The position numbers and the translations under genes were made by a program. Below, in pieces: positions 1-7,700 of a stretch of 11,472 bases of DNA. The notes under the pieces were generated by a model. The model did not search any database. It was not told the origin of the DNA and saw nothing but the letters and a program-made list of their open reading frames with translations. This DNA is from Betaproteobacteria bacterium (GTDB taxonomy: Bacteria > Pseudomonadota > Gammaproteobacteria > Burkholderiales > SG8-39), in the NCBI GenBank assembly GCA_947467405.1, contig CANIIN010000036.1:1-11472 (forward strand), given 5' to 3'. How positions within the stretch are numbered: the first letter of the stretch is position 1; every line of letters starts with the position of its first letter.

Positions 1-671
1 ATGGCAGCCAGTTCGGCTAGGGCAGGGGCCATCTCGTGAACCGGATTCCGTGCCAGATGCGGATAGGCAATGTGGCCTTGCACGCCCTTGATGACCAGTT
101 TGGCTGACAGCGATCCGCGGCGGCCATTCTTGATGGTGTCACCCAGAACCTTCACGGAAGTCGGTTCGCCGAGGATGCAATAATCGATCGATTCGCCGCG
201 GGATTTGAGCAGTTCGACCACCCTCACCGTGCCATCGACTGCATCACCTTCCTCGTCCGAGGTCAGGAGCAGGGCTATGCTTCCGGGGTGTTCCGGATTT
301 GCAGCGAGAAATTGCTCGATTGCCACGACAAAACCGGCTAGGGACGTCTTCATGTCGGCAGCGCCGCGGCCGTATAGATAGCCATCACGCTCAGAAGGTT
401 GGAATGGATCGCTTGTCCACTGGCTTAGAGGGCCGGTTGGTACGACGTCAGTGTGGCCCGCAAAACAGACGATCGGCGCAGTTGTTCCCCTGCGCAGCCA
501 TACATTTGTAACGCCACCGGCATTCACGAATTCAGCCTTGAATCCTATGGCCGACAATCGATCCGCGATCAGTCTTTGGCAATCACCGTCGGCCGGCGTG
601 ACTGATTTCCTGGAAATCAGCTCCCGCGCCAGTGCCAGCGTCGGTTCCTGCACTACTCCATTCGTGCTCAA
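1..671 (-). CDS. dapE: Succinyl-diaminopimelate desuccinylase DapE, 5' part (C-terminus off window)
   Basis: DapE is a cytoplasmic dinuclear zinc hydrolase that removes succinate from N-succinyl-LL-2,6-diaminopimelate to give LL-DAP, late in the succinylase route to lysine and meso-DAP. The frame is open from about 671 to base 1 and gives 223 of roughly 375 residues. The M20 peptidase signatures are visible: AGHTDVVP with zinc ligand H73, GRGAADMK with bridging D106, SDEEGD with catalytic E140 and ligand E141, and GEPTS with E169. Their spacing matches that of the E. coli residues I recall (H66, D100, E134/E135, E163). The dimerisation (lid) domain begins at about residue 182 and still shows GVQGHIAYPHLARNPVH. 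The second ligand histidine would lie outside the window. No ATG or GTG precedes the core. I chose TTG at 669-671 because GGTGA lies 4 nt upstream; GTG at 651-653 is an alternative. The gene follows the pilU stop by 75 bp and is presumably cotranscribed. Confidence 0.95.
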   Translation of the reverse strand, partial: MSTNGVVQEPTLALARELISRKSVTPADGDCQRLIADRLSAIGFKAEFVNAGGVTNVWLRRGTTAPIVCFAGHTDVVPTGPLSQWTSDPFQPSERDGYLYGRGAADMKTSLAGFVVAIEQFLAANPEHPGSIALLLTSDEEGDAVDGTVRVVELLKSRGESIDYCILGEPTSVKVLGDTIKNGRRGSLSAKLVIKGVQGHIAYPHLARNPVHEMAPALAELAA

Positions 672-730
672 TTGGTCACCGGAATAATTTGCGCTGACTG
701 AAGTCGTTTGGAAGAACGGGAAATGCTCAT
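668..730 (-). other. Possible 20-codon leader ORF ahead of dapE
   Basis: In the pilU-dapE gap an ATG at 728-730 opens a 20-codon frame, beginning MSISRSSKRL, whose TGA stop (668-670) overlaps the proposed TTG start of dapE in the string TTGA. Only a weak GAG lies 7 nt upstream of the ATG. If translated, ribosomes ending here could re-initiate on the rare TTG start. The peptide resembles nothing I recognise and is short enough to occur by chance, so this is a hypothesis and not a confident gene. Confidence 0.15.
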
Positions 731-746
731 TGATCGGCTCAATTCC

Positions 747-1925
747 TCAGGTAGATTCGCCAGTGTGCAGCTTGAATTCACTGAATGAGCCAGCAGCCGC
801 CATCGGTTTCTGTTCGGCATTTTCGGACTTGCCACCATTGCCACCACCGCCCAATGCGCTTCCCGCTTCAGTGTTGTTGATCAGCCAGAGCAGGTTGGTT
901 GCCGAGTCCGCATTGGCCAGCGCCTCTTCCTGCGTGATGGATCCTTCCTGAAGCATCTTGAAAAGACTCTGTTCGAAAGTCTGCGATCCCGGCGACAGGC
1001 TTTTCTCCATCGCCTCCTTCATCTCGCTGATATCGCCTTTGGCAATCAGTTCCGACATGTGGCGGGTATTCAGCATCACCTCGACAGCCGCATTTCGCCC
1101 CCCATCCTTGTTCTTCACGAGACGTTGTGAGATGACCGCCTTCATGGTGGCCGACAGATCCTCCAGCAGTGCGGGGCGGTTTTCCAGCGGATAAAAGCTG
1201 ATGATGCGATTCATGGCGTGATAGCTGTTGTTTGCATGCAGCGTGGCGAGGCAAAGATGGCCCGACTGCGCATAAGCAATGGCGGCCGCCATCGTGTCCT
1301 TGTCGCGGATTTCCCCGATGAGGATGCAGTCGGGGGCCTGTCTCAGCGCATTCTTCAACGCAATCTTGAAATCGAGCGTATCGGTTCCAACTTCACGCTG
1401 GTTGACGATGCATTTCTTGTTCTGGAATATGAATTCGACCGGATCTTCAAGCGTCAGGATGTGTCCGGGCTTCTGCTCGTTGCGATAGTCAAGCATCGCA
1501 GACAGGGATGTCGATTTTCCGGAGCCGGTCGATCCCACCATCAGTATCAGACCGCGCTTCTCCATGATGATCTCCTTGAGTACCTCAGGCAATTTGAGGG
1601 ACTCGAAGGGCGGGATGGTTCCGGGAATGTAGCGAATGACAATGGCGGGAGAGTTCTTCTGACGAAATGCACTGATTCGGAAATTACCGACGCCCTCGAG
1701 CGCCGCGGCGGTATTCAGTTCCAGGGTCTCTTCAAACTCCTTCTTCTGCCGGTCATTGACTACCTCGTATAGCAGGTTGGTGATCGTCGTCGAGTCCATG
1801 ATCTGCTGGCTGATAGGTATTGCCGTGCCGTTGATCTTGATGTTGATGGGGGCGCCAACCGACATGAAGATATCGGATGCCTTCTTGTCAGCCATCAACT
1901 GGAAAAGACGCTTCATTGCCGACAT
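747..1925 (-). CDS. pilU: Type IV pilus retraction ATPase, PilT/PilU family (PilU-like)
   Basis: This is a hexameric cytoplasmic AAA-type motor of the secretion ATPase (GspE/PilT) family; PilU assists PilT in retracting type IVa pili. The protein has 392 residues, near the usual 370-390. It has an N-terminal PAS-like domain (about 1-105), Walker A GSTGSGKST (131-139), the Asp box LEDPVEF (159-165), Walker B ILIGEIRD (201-208, with E205) and the His box LATLHANN (226-233). PilU rather than PilT is favoured by the segment HLCLATLHANN, by the text around ISFYPLENRPALLEDLS, and by the ending TNLLWLINN where PilT carries its AIRNLIRE-like helix. After residue 350 there is a roughly 40-residue tail with a glycine-rich run GGGGNGG. 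The ATG at 1923-1925 is preceded by GAGGT (1931-1935), a good ribosome binding site. The gene lies 67 bp after dapD and 75 bp before dapE. No other pilus gene is in view. The PilU rather than PilT assignment is likely but not certain. Confidence 0.85.
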   Translation of the reverse strand: MSAMKRLFQLMADKKASDIFMSVGAPINIKINGTAIPISQQIMDSTTITNLLYEVVNDRQKKEFEETLELNTAAALEGVGNFRISAFRQKNSPAIVIRYIPGTIPPFESLKLPEVLKEIIMEKRGLILMVGSTGSGKSTSLSAMLDYRNEQKPGHILTLEDPVEFIFQNKKCIVNQREVGTDTLDFKIALKNALRQAPDCILIGEIRDKDTMAAAIAYAQSGHLCLATLHANNSYHAMNRIISFYPLENRPALLEDLSATMKAVISQRLVKNKDGGRNAAVEVMLNTRHMSELIAKGDISEMKEAMEKSLSPGSQTFEQSLFKMLQEGSITQEEALANADSATNLLWLINNTEAGSALGGGGNGGKSENAEQKPMAAAGSFSEFKLHTGEST

Positions 1926-1932
1926 GTGTTAC

Positions 1933-1969
1933 CTCAACGCATATTGAGCAGGCGTCGAATGGCGCCTGC
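1933..1969 (-). promoter_or_regulatory. Two adjacent stem-loops covering the pilU ribosome binding site
   Basis: In the dapD-pilU gap, 1948-1954 (GCAGGCG) and 1963-1969 (CGCCTGC) form a perfect 7-bp stem with an 8-nt loop. Directly next to it, CTCAA (1933-1937) and TTGAG (1944-1948) form a second stem with a 6-nt loop. In the transcript the arm nearest pilU is UUGAG, part of the pilU Shine-Dalgarno sequence (UUGAGGU), so folding would hide the ribosome binding site. No run of T follows, so this does not look like an intrinsic terminator. The inverted repeats are read directly; the regulatory role is inferred. Confidence 0.5.
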
Positions 1970-1992
1970 GAATGAGCTGAATAAGCGGGGAA

Positions 1993-2814
1993 TCAGTCGC
2001 CACGCAGCAGGTCGTTGATACTTGTCTTGGCCCTTGTCTGGGCATCAACACGCTTGACGATCACCGCGCATGCAAGCGAGTATTTCCCATCGGCCGACGG
2101 GAGAGAACCCGGCACTACAACAGATCCGGAGGGCACGCGTCCCATGTGAATCTTGCCCGTAGCGCGATCGTATATGCGCGTACTTTGGCCGATGAAAACA
2201 CCCATCGAGATGACGCTGTTCTCTTCGACAATGACCCCTTCGACGATCTCGGACCGCGCGCCGATGAAGCAATTGTCCTCGATGATTGTCGGGTTTGCCT
2301 GTAGTGGTTCGAGCACGCCGCCGATTCCCACGCCACCGGAAAGGTGCACGTTCTTCCCGATCTGCGCACAGGAGCCCACCGTGGCCCAAGTGTCGACCAT
2401 CGTGCCCTCGTCAACGTAGGCGCCGATATTCACATAGGAGGGCATCAGGATGACATTGCGTGCGATGAATGAGCCCCGTCGCGCTACGGCAGGTGGGACG
2501 ACGCGAAAGCCCGCGGCCGCAAAATCAGCCTGCGTGTAGGTGGAGAATTTGGTCGGAACCTTGTCAAAATACTGTGCGGTTCCTCCGGCCATGACGACGT
2601 TGTCATAGAGCCGAAATGAAAGCAGGACGGCCTTCTTGACCCATTCATTGGTCTTCCACTCGCCACCGGCCTTTTCCGCCACGCGCAGCGAGCCTGCATC
2701 CAGTTGCTTGATGACGCTCTCGACTGCATCCCTTATAACGGCTGAAGCACCGGCTGGACTGATGGAAGCGCGATCATCCCAAGCGGATTCGATGGTTTTC
2801 TGTAATTGCGACAT
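1993..2814 (-). CDS. dapD: 2,3,4,5-tetrahydropyridine-2,6-dicarboxylate N-succinyltransferase
   Basis: DapD transfers the succinyl group from succinyl-CoA to tetrahydrodipicolinate, committing flux to the succinylase branch of lysine/DAP synthesis. It is a cytoplasmic trimer. Starting at ATG 2812-2814 the protein is 273 residues, close to the E. coli length (about 274), and begins MSQLQKTIESAWDDRASI, typical of the family. The frame is open 13 codons further up to ATG 2851-2853, but that extension has no ribosome binding site, so I rejected it. There is an N-terminal helical domain (about 1-100), then a left-handed parallel beta-helix of hexapeptide repeats (about 105-235). Its family hallmark is GTMVDTWATVGSCAQIGKN (137-155), followed by HLSGGVGIGGVLEP (157-170). 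The C-terminus ends DLLRGD. The ribosome binding site before the chosen ATG is weak (GGGAC, about 4 nt upstream). The gene lies 66 bp after dapC. Confidence 0.97.
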   Translation of the reverse strand: MSQLQKTIESAWDDRASISPAGASAVIRDAVESVIKQLDAGSLRVAEKAGGEWKTNEWVKKAVLLSFRLYDNVVMAGGTAQYFDKVPTKFSTYTQADFAAAGFRVVPPAVARRGSFIARNVILMPSYVNIGAYVDEGTMVDTWATVGSCAQIGKNVHLSGGVGIGGVLEPLQANPTIIEDNCFIGARSEIVEGVIVEENSVISMGVFIGQSTRIYDRATGKIHMGRVPSGSVVVPGSLPSADGKYSLACAVIVKRVDAQTRAKTSINDLLRGD

Positions 2815-2841
2815 ATTGTCCCGTATCAGTTTTCTTGAATT

Positions 2842-2882
2842 GAATATCCGCATTGGCGGATTCTGGAAGGAGGCATTCCTTC
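2842..2882 (-). repeat. Two small inverted repeats in the dapC-dapD gap
   Basis: GAAGGA (2866-2871) and TCCTTC (2877-2882) form a 6-bp stem with a 5-nt loop that runs into the dapC stop codon. Next to it ATCCGC (2846-2851) and GCGGAT (2856-2861) form a perfect 6-bp stem with a 4-nt loop; with a 2-nt bulge this can extend to GAAT/ATTC at 2842-2845 and 2860-2863. The false upstream ATG of dapD (2851-2853) falls at the edge of this loop. No T-tract follows either stem. They could stabilise or processively separate the dapC and dapD messages, or be chance structure. Confidence 0.4.
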
Positions 2883-4086
2883 AGCCACGCTTCGAAAATG
2901 CAACGATGCGCTCGGCAGCCTCAACGCATTCGCCAAGGCTTGCTACCAGGGCAAGTCGAATAAATCCCTTTCCGGGATTGACGCCATGCGCGTCTCTCGC
3001 CAGAAAGCTGCCCGGCAAGACCGTGACATTATAGGCTTTGAACAGTTCACGGGCGAAGACTGTGTCTTCCTGAACGGTTCGCGCCCAAAGATAGAATCCT
3101 CCATCCGGCATGCTGGTTTTCAGCACATCTTCCAGAATGGGAAGTACCGCTCGGTATTTCTCTGAATACAAGCGGCGATTTTCGACCACATGGGCTTCAT
3201 CCCGCCACGCGACGATGCTGGCTGACTGAACCGCTGGCGCCATTGCGCTGCCGTGATAAGTGCGATAAAGCAGGAATGGCTTGATCAAACTCGCGTCACC
3301 AGCCACAAATCCGGATCGCATTCCCGGTACATTCGAACGCTTTGACAGGCTGGAAAAGATCAGGATACGGCGAAAGTCAGTCCTGCCAAGTTGATGAGCG
3401 GCCTGCAATGCGCCTATTGGCGGATGAGCTTCGTCGAAATACAGTTCGGAGTAGCACTCGTCGGATGCGATGCAGAAGTTGTAGCGATCGGCCAAGGCGA
3501 AAACCTCGCGCCACTCTTCCAATGCCATGACCCGGCCCGTCGGGTTCCCCGGGGAACAGACATAGAGGAGTTGGGTTCGGCGCCAGACTTCCTCCGGCAC
3601 ACTCGCAAAGTCCGTGGCAAAGTCGTTCGCGGCGATCGTATTGACATAATACGGTTCGGCGCCGGCCAGGATGGCGGCACCCTCGTAGATTTGATAGAAG
3701 GGATTGGGGCAGACGACGATCGGCCCTCCATCTGCCGAATGACGGGTTCTGTCGACAACGGTCTGAGCAAATGCGAATAGTGCTTCGCGTGATCCGTTCA
3801 CAGGTAGCACCTGTGTACCCGGGTTGAGGGCGGGCAAACGGTATCGGCGAACCAGCCACTCGGCGATAGACTGACGAAGCGCGGGCATACCTGCTGTGGC
3901 CGGATAGGCCGCCAATCCCGAAAGATTATCCGTTACCGCCTGACTGATGAAATCCGGCGTCTTGTGCTTGGGTTCACCGATTTGCAGCGGTATTGGTCGA
4001 AGTTCCGGATTGGCCACCACACCGGACATCAGTGCTGTCAGTTTTTCGAAGGGGTAGGGCTGAAGCCGGGACAGGTCTGGATTCAC
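2881..4086 (-). CDS. dapC: Succinyldiaminopimelate transaminase DapC
   Basis: DapC is a PLP-dependent fold-type I aminotransferase that moves the amino group of glutamate to N-succinyl-2-amino-6-oxopimelate, giving N-succinyl-LL-DAP, the step between DapD and DapE. The protein is 401 residues, normal for the family, and starts MNPDLSRLQPYPFEKL, the usual DapC opening. Visible motifs are LQIGEPKH (34-41), the PGNPTG loop (179-184) with N181, SDECYSE (208-214) with D209 and Y212 near the cofactor, the Schiff-base lysine K249 in SSLSKRSNVPGMR, and FIRLAL near the C-terminus with the carboxylate-binding arginine. The ATG at 4084-4086 is preceded immediately by an in-frame TGA, so it is the earliest possible start. 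The Shine-Dalgarno sequence is poor. Many relatives are annotated only as class I/II aminotransferases; the dapD and dapE neighbours make the DapC assignment firm. It lies 107 bp downstream of queF. Confidence 0.95.
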   Translation of the reverse strand: MNPDLSRLQPYPFEKLTALMSGVVANPELRPIPLQIGEPKHKTPDFISQAVTDNLSGLAAYPATAGMPALRQSIAEWLVRRYRLPALNPGTQVLPVNGSREALFAFAQTVVDRTRHSADGGPIVVCPNPFYQIYEGAAILAGAEPYYVNTIAANDFATDFASVPEEVWRRTQLLYVCSPGNPTGRVMALEEWREVFALADRYNFCIASDECYSELYFDEAHPPIGALQAAHQLGRTDFRRILIFSSLSKRSNVPGMRSGFVAGDASLIKPFLLYRTYHGSAMAPAVQSASIVAWRDEAHVVENRRLYSEKYRAVLPILEDVLKTSMPDGGFYLWARTVQEDTVFARELFKAYNVTVLPGSFLARDAHGVNPGKGFIRLALVASLGECVEAAERIVAFSKRG

Positions 4087-4193
4087 GAAATTTCATTCCG
4101 AGGCAAGGAGTTGATAAGGGCTAGCGGCCCTGGCAAACGATTCGTTCACGATTCGCGTGCGCCACGAGGAGGCACTGAAGTCTGAGCGGGCAG
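4087..4193 (-). other. queF-dapC intergenic gap with a hairpin and a short tandem repeat
   Basis: These 107 bp contain AGGGC (4117-4121) and GCCCT (4127-4131), a 5-bp stem with a 5-nt loop, and an 8-bp direct repeat ACGATTCG at 4137-4144 and 4148-4155, repeating with an 11-bp period. A bulged inverted repeat lies around 4157-4175. None has the T-tract of a terminator, and I find no -35/-10 pair with acceptable spacing. It remains open whether queF and dapC are one transcript. Confidence 0.35.
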
Positions 4194-4613
4194 TTATCCG
4201 GCGGTGCTGGGCGGGGCGTCCTGATGCGGAAGGTCAATGAGCGCGGTAGCCTCCCAGCCCGGTTTGCGGTGTTCAGCGACCACTGTGGTGAATATTCCTC
4301 CGCGAACATAGAAACGTCCGGTCAAGCGGGCAAAGCGTGGGTTGATTGCCTTGACGATGTCATCAAGAATCTTGTTGGTCACGGCCTCATGAAATGCGCC
4401 CTCATTGCGAAAAGACCAGATGTACAGCTTCAGCCCCTTCAATTCAACGCACTTCTTGTCCGGAATATAGTCCAGGAAAAGTGTCGCAAAATCCGGTTGT
4501 CCCGTCATCGGACACAGGCACGTGAATTCGGGAATCTGCATGCGAATCAGGAAGTCCCTGTGGGGACTGGGATTCTTGAACGTCGGAAGGTTCTTGGCGG
4601 GTTTGGTTGCCAT
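4194..4613 (-). CDS. queF: NADPH-dependent 7-cyano-7-deazaguanine (preQ0) reductase, unimodular type
   Basis: QueF reduces the nitrile of preQ0 to the amine of preQ1 using NADPH, in the pathway to the queuosine base at the tRNA wobble position. It is cytoplasmic and has the tunnelling (T-fold) fold. The 139-residue protein is of the short single-domain YkvM type, unlike the roughly 280-residue two-domain E. coli enzyme. The signature FTCLCPMTGQPDFA is intact, with nucleophile C34 (thioimide formation) and general acid D41 spaced seven residues apart as in B. subtilis C55/D62. E57 in VELKGLKLYIWSFRNEGAFHE-type sequence (56 on) matches the substrate-binding QueF motif and excludes the related GTP cyclohydrolase FolE. 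AGGA lies 8-9 nt before the ATG. The gene is divergent from smc and followed by dapC. No other queuosine gene is in the window. Confidence 0.96.
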   Translation of the reverse strand: MATKPAKNLPTFKNPSPHRDFLIRMQIPEFTCLCPMTGQPDFATLFLDYIPDKKCVELKGLKLYIWSFRNEGAFHEAVTNKILDDIVKAINPRFARLTGRFYVRGGIFTTVVAEHRKPGWEATALIDLPHQDAPPSTAG

Positions 4614-4793
4614 ACTGTGGGATCCTAAAAGTCGGTCAGATCGGCGTTTTTCACGGCGGTCTGGAAGGACGGGATGGTATTATATTCGCCGAGCCTTGAA
4701 CCCGCCGCTGCGGGACAACAATAAGACGTACTTTATTGATACTTCACCCCGATTCCGGTTCATATCCGGCCCTCTGTCATATCGAAATCGCCC
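4614..4793. promoter_or_regulatory. Divergent queF/smc promoter region
   Basis: This 180-bp gap separates two divergent genes and should hold both start signals. On the minus strand a perfect TATAAT occupies 4679-4684, 65 bp before the queF ATG, though no good -35 lies 16-18 bp behind it. The same AT block on the plus strand reads TGGTATTAT (4675-4683), an extended -10 facing smc. A second candidate for smc is TTGAAC (4696-4701), an 18-bp spacer and AATAAG (4720-4725), each matching four of six consensus bases. CCCGC (4701-4705) and GCGGG (4710-4714) form a 5-bp hairpin between these elements. No Shine-Dalgarno sequence is evident before the smc GTG. Site choices are inferred from consensus only. 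Confidence 0.45.
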
Positions 4794-7700
4794 GTGCGCC
4801 TTACACAAATAAAACTAGCTGGATTCAAGTCGTTTGTTGATCCTACCCAGGTCCAGGTTCCTGGCAGCCTGGTCGGCGTTGTCGGTCCCAATGGCTGTGG
4901 AAAATCCAACATTATCGATGCCGTTCGCTGGGTTCTGGGCGAGTCCCGCGCATCCGCCCTGAGGGGCGAGTCCATGCAGGACGTCATCTTCAATGGATCG
5001 ACGCTTCGCAAACCGGTCTCCCGGGCGAGCGTGGAGCTTATATTTGACAACAGCTTGGGCAAGGCAGCCGGGCAATGGTCGCAATACGCCGAGATTTCAG
5101 TCAAGCGCATTTTGACCCGTGAAGGCGACTCGTCTTATCACATCAATAACACGCAGGTGCGTCGGAAGGATATCCAGGACATTTTCATGGGTACCGGCCT
5201 TGGGCCTCGCGCATACGCGATCATTGAGCAGGGAATGATTTCCCGGATCATCGAGGCCAAGCCCGAAGAACTGAGAGTTTTTCTCGAAGAGGCGGCGGGA
5301 ATATCTAAATACAAGGATCGCCGCAGGGAAACCGAAAATCGCCTGGCTGATACGCGCGATAACCTTGCTCGTGTCAGCGATATCCGCCAGGAACTTGGAA
5401 CACAGATCGAGAAGCTCGAGAAGCAGGCGGAACTTGCACGCCGATTCAATGAGTTGTCCGGGGAGCGGCAGCACAAGCAGAATCTGCTCTGGGTACTTCG
5501 ACGGCAGGATGCAGAAGGAGAGTCCCAGCGCTTTCAGCGTGAGATATCCGAGGCGGTCAACAGCCTTGAAGCAGAAACAGCACGATTGCGGCAGATCGAA
5601 GCCCAGCTTGAACAAACGCGGGAAGAACATTATGCGGCCGCGGATGCTCTGTCGGCCGCGCAAGTTGAACTGTACAAGGCGAATTCAGAGGTTTCGCGCA
5701 TCGAGGCCGAGATCCGCTTCATTTCCGAGACCCGTCAGCGCATCGATGCGCAACTTGCTCAATTTTCGATGCAACGGGATAACGGTCAACGTCAAGAGGG
5801 GGAGCTGGCCGAGGCCGCCGCGCTTTGGTTTGCCCGTTTGGCTGAAGCACAGTCCCGATGCGAAACAGCCGCCGCACAAGTGGACGAAGCCGCAGCAAGA
5901 CTCCCCGACCTGGAGGACGCAGCAGCCCAGGCGCGGAGAACTCTCGACGAGCGGCGTCGGCAATTAAGCCAGGCGGAGCAGAGTTTACAGCTAGAGCAGA
6001 CGCATCTTGAGCATGCGGAACGCACGCTGAACGCGTTGACTTCGAGGCAGGAGAGATTGCAGTCGGAGCAGGCATCCTTGCCACAACCCGACACGGCTCT
6101 CAGGATCGAGAATGAAGTTGAGTTGGCCGCGCTTGCCCAAGAGTCCGAAGTTCAGCGAGGCATGCTGGAGGGGCAGGTTTCGGCAAGAGGCGCGGCTCAG
6201 GCAGCACGGCAAATTGCATCGCAAAGTCTCCAGTTGCATGGGCGCGAACTGTCCAACATCAAAGGCCGCCTCGACGCATTGCGCCGCATCCAGAGTCAAG
6301 TCGATGAAAATGCGCAAATCCATGACTGGATCGATGCCCAGGGTCTCGCGACGCTGCCCCGTTTGTGGCAGAAAATTCGCGTAGCCGATGGATGGGATGT
6401 CGGTGTCGAAGCAATCCTTCGTGACCGCCTGCATGCCATCGAGATAGACGATCCAGCGCAACTTCAACGCCTGCTCGATTCCCCGCCGCCAGCCAAAGTT
6501 GCCGCTTTTTCAAAGGGAGACGATTTTGCTTTGGCGGGTGTCCCGGGCCTGACCCCGATAGCTAATCGAGTGACCGTACTTGATCCCCGCCTGAAATCCA
6601 TCATCAATGCATGGCTGAGAGATTGCTACGAGGCGGAAGGCACGCCTAGCCCATCGACGCGCACCAGTCTTCCACCCAGCGTAACGCTGGTCAATCGTGC
6701 CGGGCATCAATTTACTCGTTATGGCATCGCATTCCATGCGCCGGATCCGGCAGATTCAGGAATATTCGCCCGTCAGGCAGAAATTGAAGGCTTGGATGCG
6801 GAGCACGGCAGGACGTCGGCGGCCGTTGACTCTGCACAGGTGGAGTTGGAACGGATCGAACTGGAGTTGTCCGGGATCGAGGGCGAAGTCTCCAGACTGG
6901 CCCAAGCCGAGGTGGACCTGAAGCAGCGTATCCATGAATATGAGATGCGCCAGTTGCAACTCGTGCAAAACGAGGCCAGGCTGACCGAGCGCGGAGCCCA
7001 ACTCAACAGTGAACTTGAGGTCGTTACCAGCGAGATCATGGAGGAGGCGTCGCGAAAAGCCGAAGCCGAGTCGCGTATTGACGAGGCCGGTAGGCTGATT
7101 GAGGAAGCACGTATTATCGTTGTCGAGGCGCAGCAATCGCATGAGACGGCATCGCGTGCGCTCGACGACCATCGCCAACTGAATTCGAATCTCGAACGCG
7201 AAGCTCAGGAAGCCGATTTTGCCGAGCGTGAATGCAAGGGAAAACTCAGTGAAATCGAGCGAACAGTCCAGAGTGTAGGTGAGCAAGTCGCCATGGCGAT
7301 CGGACAGATCGAACGACTTCAGGCTGAAGTGTCCGAACTTCAGGACGAAGCTCTCAAGCAGCAATTGCAGGAAACGCTTTCCCTACGTGTCGGATTCGAG
7401 CAGACACTTACCGATGCAAGGTCCAGGCAAGAGTCCGCCACCTCCACCTTGCGTGAGGCGGAAGAGGCCAAATCAGGTACGGAAGACAAGCTTCAGCCGT
7501 TACGCGACGGTATTGCGGACGCACGCCTGAAGGAGCAGGCCTCCAGATTGAGTTTTGACCAGTTCTCTGTGCAATTAAGGGAGTCCGGAGTCGATGACGA
7601 AGGGATGCTTACGCTGGCTGGTGAATTGAGGCCCGGGCAGAAGGCTGCGCCTCTTCAAACCGAAATTAATCGCCTTAGCAACGGAATTGCAGAACTTGGC

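Noticed and set aside
1218..1772. Plus-strand open frame of 184 codons
   Set aside because: It lies wholly antisense to the conserved pilU ATPase core, shows no recognisable motif, and is a composition-driven shadow.
1948..1969. Terminator after dapD
   Set aside because: The stem is good, but the following bases in the direction of transcription form the pilU ribosome binding site and not a T-run.
2812..2853. Longer DapD start adding 13 residues (MRIFNSR...)
   Set aside because: There is no ribosome binding site, the extension is not DapD-like, it overlaps a hairpin, and the shorter form gives the family's usual 273 residues.
4117..4131. Terminator between queF and dapC
   Set aside because: The 5-bp GC stem is not followed by a T-tract in either direction.
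4224..4628. Plus-strand open frame of 134 codons running into the smc upstream region
   Set aside because: It is antisense to queF, which is intact with its catalytic residues. The plus frame has no family resemblance or ribosome binding site.
6756..7364. Minus-strand open frame of 202 codons
   Set aside because: It is antisense to the SMC coiled coil, whose regular codon pattern often leaves the opposite strand open; no domain is recognisable.
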